Assembly (NCBI GenBank): GCA_003996215.1
Contig: QJPP01000001.1
Location: 744,001-808,000, forward strand
Reading direction: 5' to 3'
From: Jaltomata sinuosa
Taxonomy: Eukaryota; Streptophyta; Magnoliopsida; Solanales; Solanaceae
Length of the DNA: 64,000 nucleotides
The translations under genes and the position numbers were made by a program. Shown here in pieces: positions 61,785-64,000 of the stretch. The notes beneath the pieces are model-generated. The model was not told where the DNA came from and made no database searches. It saw only the letters and a program-made list of their open reading frames with translations. The stretch's first letter is position 1. Each line of letters opens with the position of its first letter.

Positions 61785-62497
61785 TTAGGATTGTTTGTTT
61801 CTTGGTTAGAAAGGAGCTAAAATGCTCATATAAAATCTAGTAAAGGTTCTATATGTGGTTGATTCTTTCTCTTTTTTTCACTTATAATTACGTATTATTT
61901 TATATAGGGTAAAAATAAAATAACTAATATATAAATAACTAAACCTTACATAATTAGTGTTTTCATTACTAACGAATATATAGGAGTCGTATGGCCATGA
62001 GAGTTATTCATTTATTTTTAGAATAAGTTTCTACTTTATTTTAAAATTAGTATTTATTATAAAATTTTGAAATTCAACTTAGAGTTGGATTCTAAACTTG
62101 AAAAAAGTGCTCTAAACCTTTTTTCAACTCATAAATTTCATAAAAGGTGTCATTTTCTCTTCTTTATAAAAAATATAATCAAACACAATAAATTTTAAAT
62201 AAAGTAAAAAAATATTTAAAATTTATAATCAAATGCTTAATTACTTGATTAATTCTTATATTATCGGAAGTCTTCTAATAGCTAGTAAAGATGCAAGTTA
62301 TTCATGTATTAGTTTATTTGTAAGTAATACAATATTTGGTAGCTAGTTAGAAAATAAGTTATTTATATATAATATTAATACGATGTTTTTGTAATTTAGA
62401 ATCTCACATAACTAATGCATGTATAAGTTATAAGAGAAATGATGTATTATCTCATGCAAAACAAAAGATGGACTAGTTAATATTCACATAGCTAATA

Positions 62498-62559
<62 letters not shown>

Positions 62560-62997
62560 TACATAACTAATAATCACATTATTAAAATTCAAATAATTCT
62601 AACTAGTCATCAAACTACTTCTTAATATTGGCATAATTCTAACTAACAATCAAAGGATACGTTAATGATAAGTTTTTTTTTTTTTTGGTATGGTTATGGT
62701 CCCTTAATGATAAGTTGTTTGGTCTTGGTTAGCTACTTGGCTTATCAGGTGTGGCTGTAAAAGTAGAGGTTTAGGCAGTGTTGCGCACTGTTCTATCAAT
62801 GGTACTCAAGTTTCTGCCAAACAACTTGCCAAGTTGGCTTGAATTCCATAGAGTGTACTTGCCACTTGTCAAAATAAATGATTGTGAAGAAATTGCTCTT
62901 CTGGATAATGCATAAATGTTACTCAAAATGGTGCCATCTATTGGACTGTTACAATTTGTACGCAGCTTACTCAGAACTGTCACGATCTGTTTAGGAC
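61785..62997. other. Intergenic, with a long (AT)n tract
   Basis: AT-rich without coding exons. A near-perfect (AT)n run covers about 62503-62556. The last 230 bases (62770-62997) are less AT-rich; they may belong to the copia LTR or to an older repeat, which I could not decide. Confidence 0.5.
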
Positions 62998-63159
62998 TGT
63001 TAGTTGTTCACTTTATATTTATTTTCCAAATTTATTATTTAGTTAGGATACCTTATTAGTCATTAGTTAGGAGTCTCCTTAACTGCTGTGTAATTCTATT
63101 TATTCAGTTGTTGCTTTCAATAATATAATACAATCTTCCAGCACTTCTTCAAGTGTTCA
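62998..63159 (+). repeat. Probable short LTR of a second copia element
   Basis: The segment begins TGTTAG and ends TGTTCA, with AATAATATAATACAA near its end. It is followed at 63162 by TGGTATCACAACC, a plausible primer site. The 5' limit is a guess, because the partner LTR is beyond the window. Confidence 0.5.
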
Positions 63160-63249
63160 TATGGTATCACAACCAACACAACTCTAACGAGTAAGATCCA
63201 AAAAAAAATTCTTCAAAAATCAGAATATACCTTCTTTCAAATACACGAT

Positions 63250-64000
63250 GGGCACCAATGGAAACAATTTTCGAGTTGTCAATGCTGACAACACAACTGG
63301 TACCAACATCATCATTCAGTTCAATCCTACTTCACAATTACCCATCAAACTCAGTGGTGATCATAACTTCGCCACCTGGAAAGCTCAATTTTCCATGCTC
63401 ATGTATGGCTACAATCTCTTTGGACATCTTGATGGGACCACTCCGGCTCCCAGTCGCACTGTCACCCTTGGCGCAAACATATCCTCTAATCCTGCTTTTT
63501 TACCCTGGTTCCGCCAGGACCAACTCATTCAGAATGCCATTATGGCCTCTGTTGAACCCATCATTGCCTCCACTATTGCTGCAGCCAACTCGTCTAAAGC
63601 AGCTTGGGACGCTCTGCATACCACTTATGCAAACAGATCCCAAACCCGAGTCTTCAACCCGCGTGATCAACTTGGCCGCGTCACTAAGGACTCTCGCTCC
63701 ATAACCGAATATCTTCAGACTATTCGATCTCTTTCAGATGAGTTAGCCATCGTCAAAATACTCAGTGGTCTAGGCCCTGAGTTTCGTGAGATCTCTGCTG
63801 CCATTCGTGCACGTGACACGACTGTCACCTATGAAGAATTGTTTGAAAAGTTATTGGACCATGAACTCCTTCTTCGCCACGAGGATGCTAAGAAACTACC
63901 CACTCCCATAACTCCTGCAGTTGCCACTCCCACCAAACCCAACTCAAATATTCGCAACAATCGTAGGCAAAACAATAATTCCCAGCAATGGCGCCAGAAT
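63250..64000 (+). CDS. gag part of a Ty1/copia polyprotein (partial)
   Basis: An open frame begins at ATG 63250, 88 bases after the primer site, and runs without a stop to the window edge (250 codons). It has the copia gag order: LSGDHNFATWKAQFSMLMYG, FGHLDGTTPAPS, a UBN2-like core with SSKAAWDALHTTYANRS and LSGLGPEFREISAAIRARDT, then a basic Asn/Gln-rich tail before the expected zinc knuckle. Compared with the family, the stretch between SLSDELA and the GLGPEFR motif looks about 15 residues short, perhaps an in-frame deletion. The frame is unbroken, so this copy looks younger than the one in copy C. Protease, integrase and reverse transcriptase would lie beyond the window. Confidence 0.88.

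Noticed and set aside
63258..63704. 148-codon frame overlapping the second copia element
   Set aside because: It is a shadow in another frame; the real gag frame starts at 63250 and continues to the window end.

Overview
This is nuclear DNA from a flowering plant, most likely a member of the Solanaceae. Genes have many short introns with GT..AG borders, intergenic DNA is AT-rich, and the repeats include tRNA-derived SINEs that look like the Solanaceae TS and Au/SolS families, Stowaway and Tourist-like MITEs, LINE fragments and Ty1/copia elements. I saw no bacterial, organellar or CRISPR signal.

Layout. (1) 1-3.3 kb: 3' part of a 5'UTR intron carrying a TS SINE, then an intronless ARM-repeat protein gene (+). 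(2) 4.3-6.7 kb: an intact six-exon CYP704-type cytochrome P450 (-), 521 aa. (3) 6.8-13.5 kb: no gene; a possible Helitron end, three tandem copies of a 1.34 kb unit, and several MITEs. (4) 13.5-17.0 kb: an intact PEX11C/D/E-type peroxisome gene (+), 235 aa, with a 1.8 kb 5'UTR intron. (5) 18.1-55.3 kb: an array of F-box genes of the At4g00755-like type, all on the minus strand. I name them A (18.1-22.3 kb, 312 aa, open), B (28.9-31.3 kb, pseudogene), C (36.0-44.3 kb, 316 aa, open, with a decayed copia element in intron 1), D (orphan exon 1 at 48.5 kb) and E (50.9-54.6 kb, 378 aa, full length). Between and inside the copies lie LINEs, SINEs, MITEs, a Mutator-like insertion, a hAT/BED fragment and a small acyl-CoA-ligase-like gene fragment. 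(6) 59.4-61.3 kb: an F-box/PP2-A13-like gene (-), 287 aa, with a MITE in its upstream region. (7) 63.0 kb to the window end: the 5' part of a second copia element, cut by the window edge.

The array is the most informative part. Its copies can be aligned with each other, so many insertions have an empty site in a sister copy inside the same window (SINE, two LINEs, Mutator-like element, second SINE). This gives a relative order of events without outside data. E looks like the conserved ancestral form. A and C have lost the acidic C-terminal tail through a stop at a shared position. B and D are dead. No pathway links the genes; they are ordinary neighbours. Exon borders were placed by hand from splice signals, reading-frame continuity and recalled family sequence. 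No alignment or database search was run.
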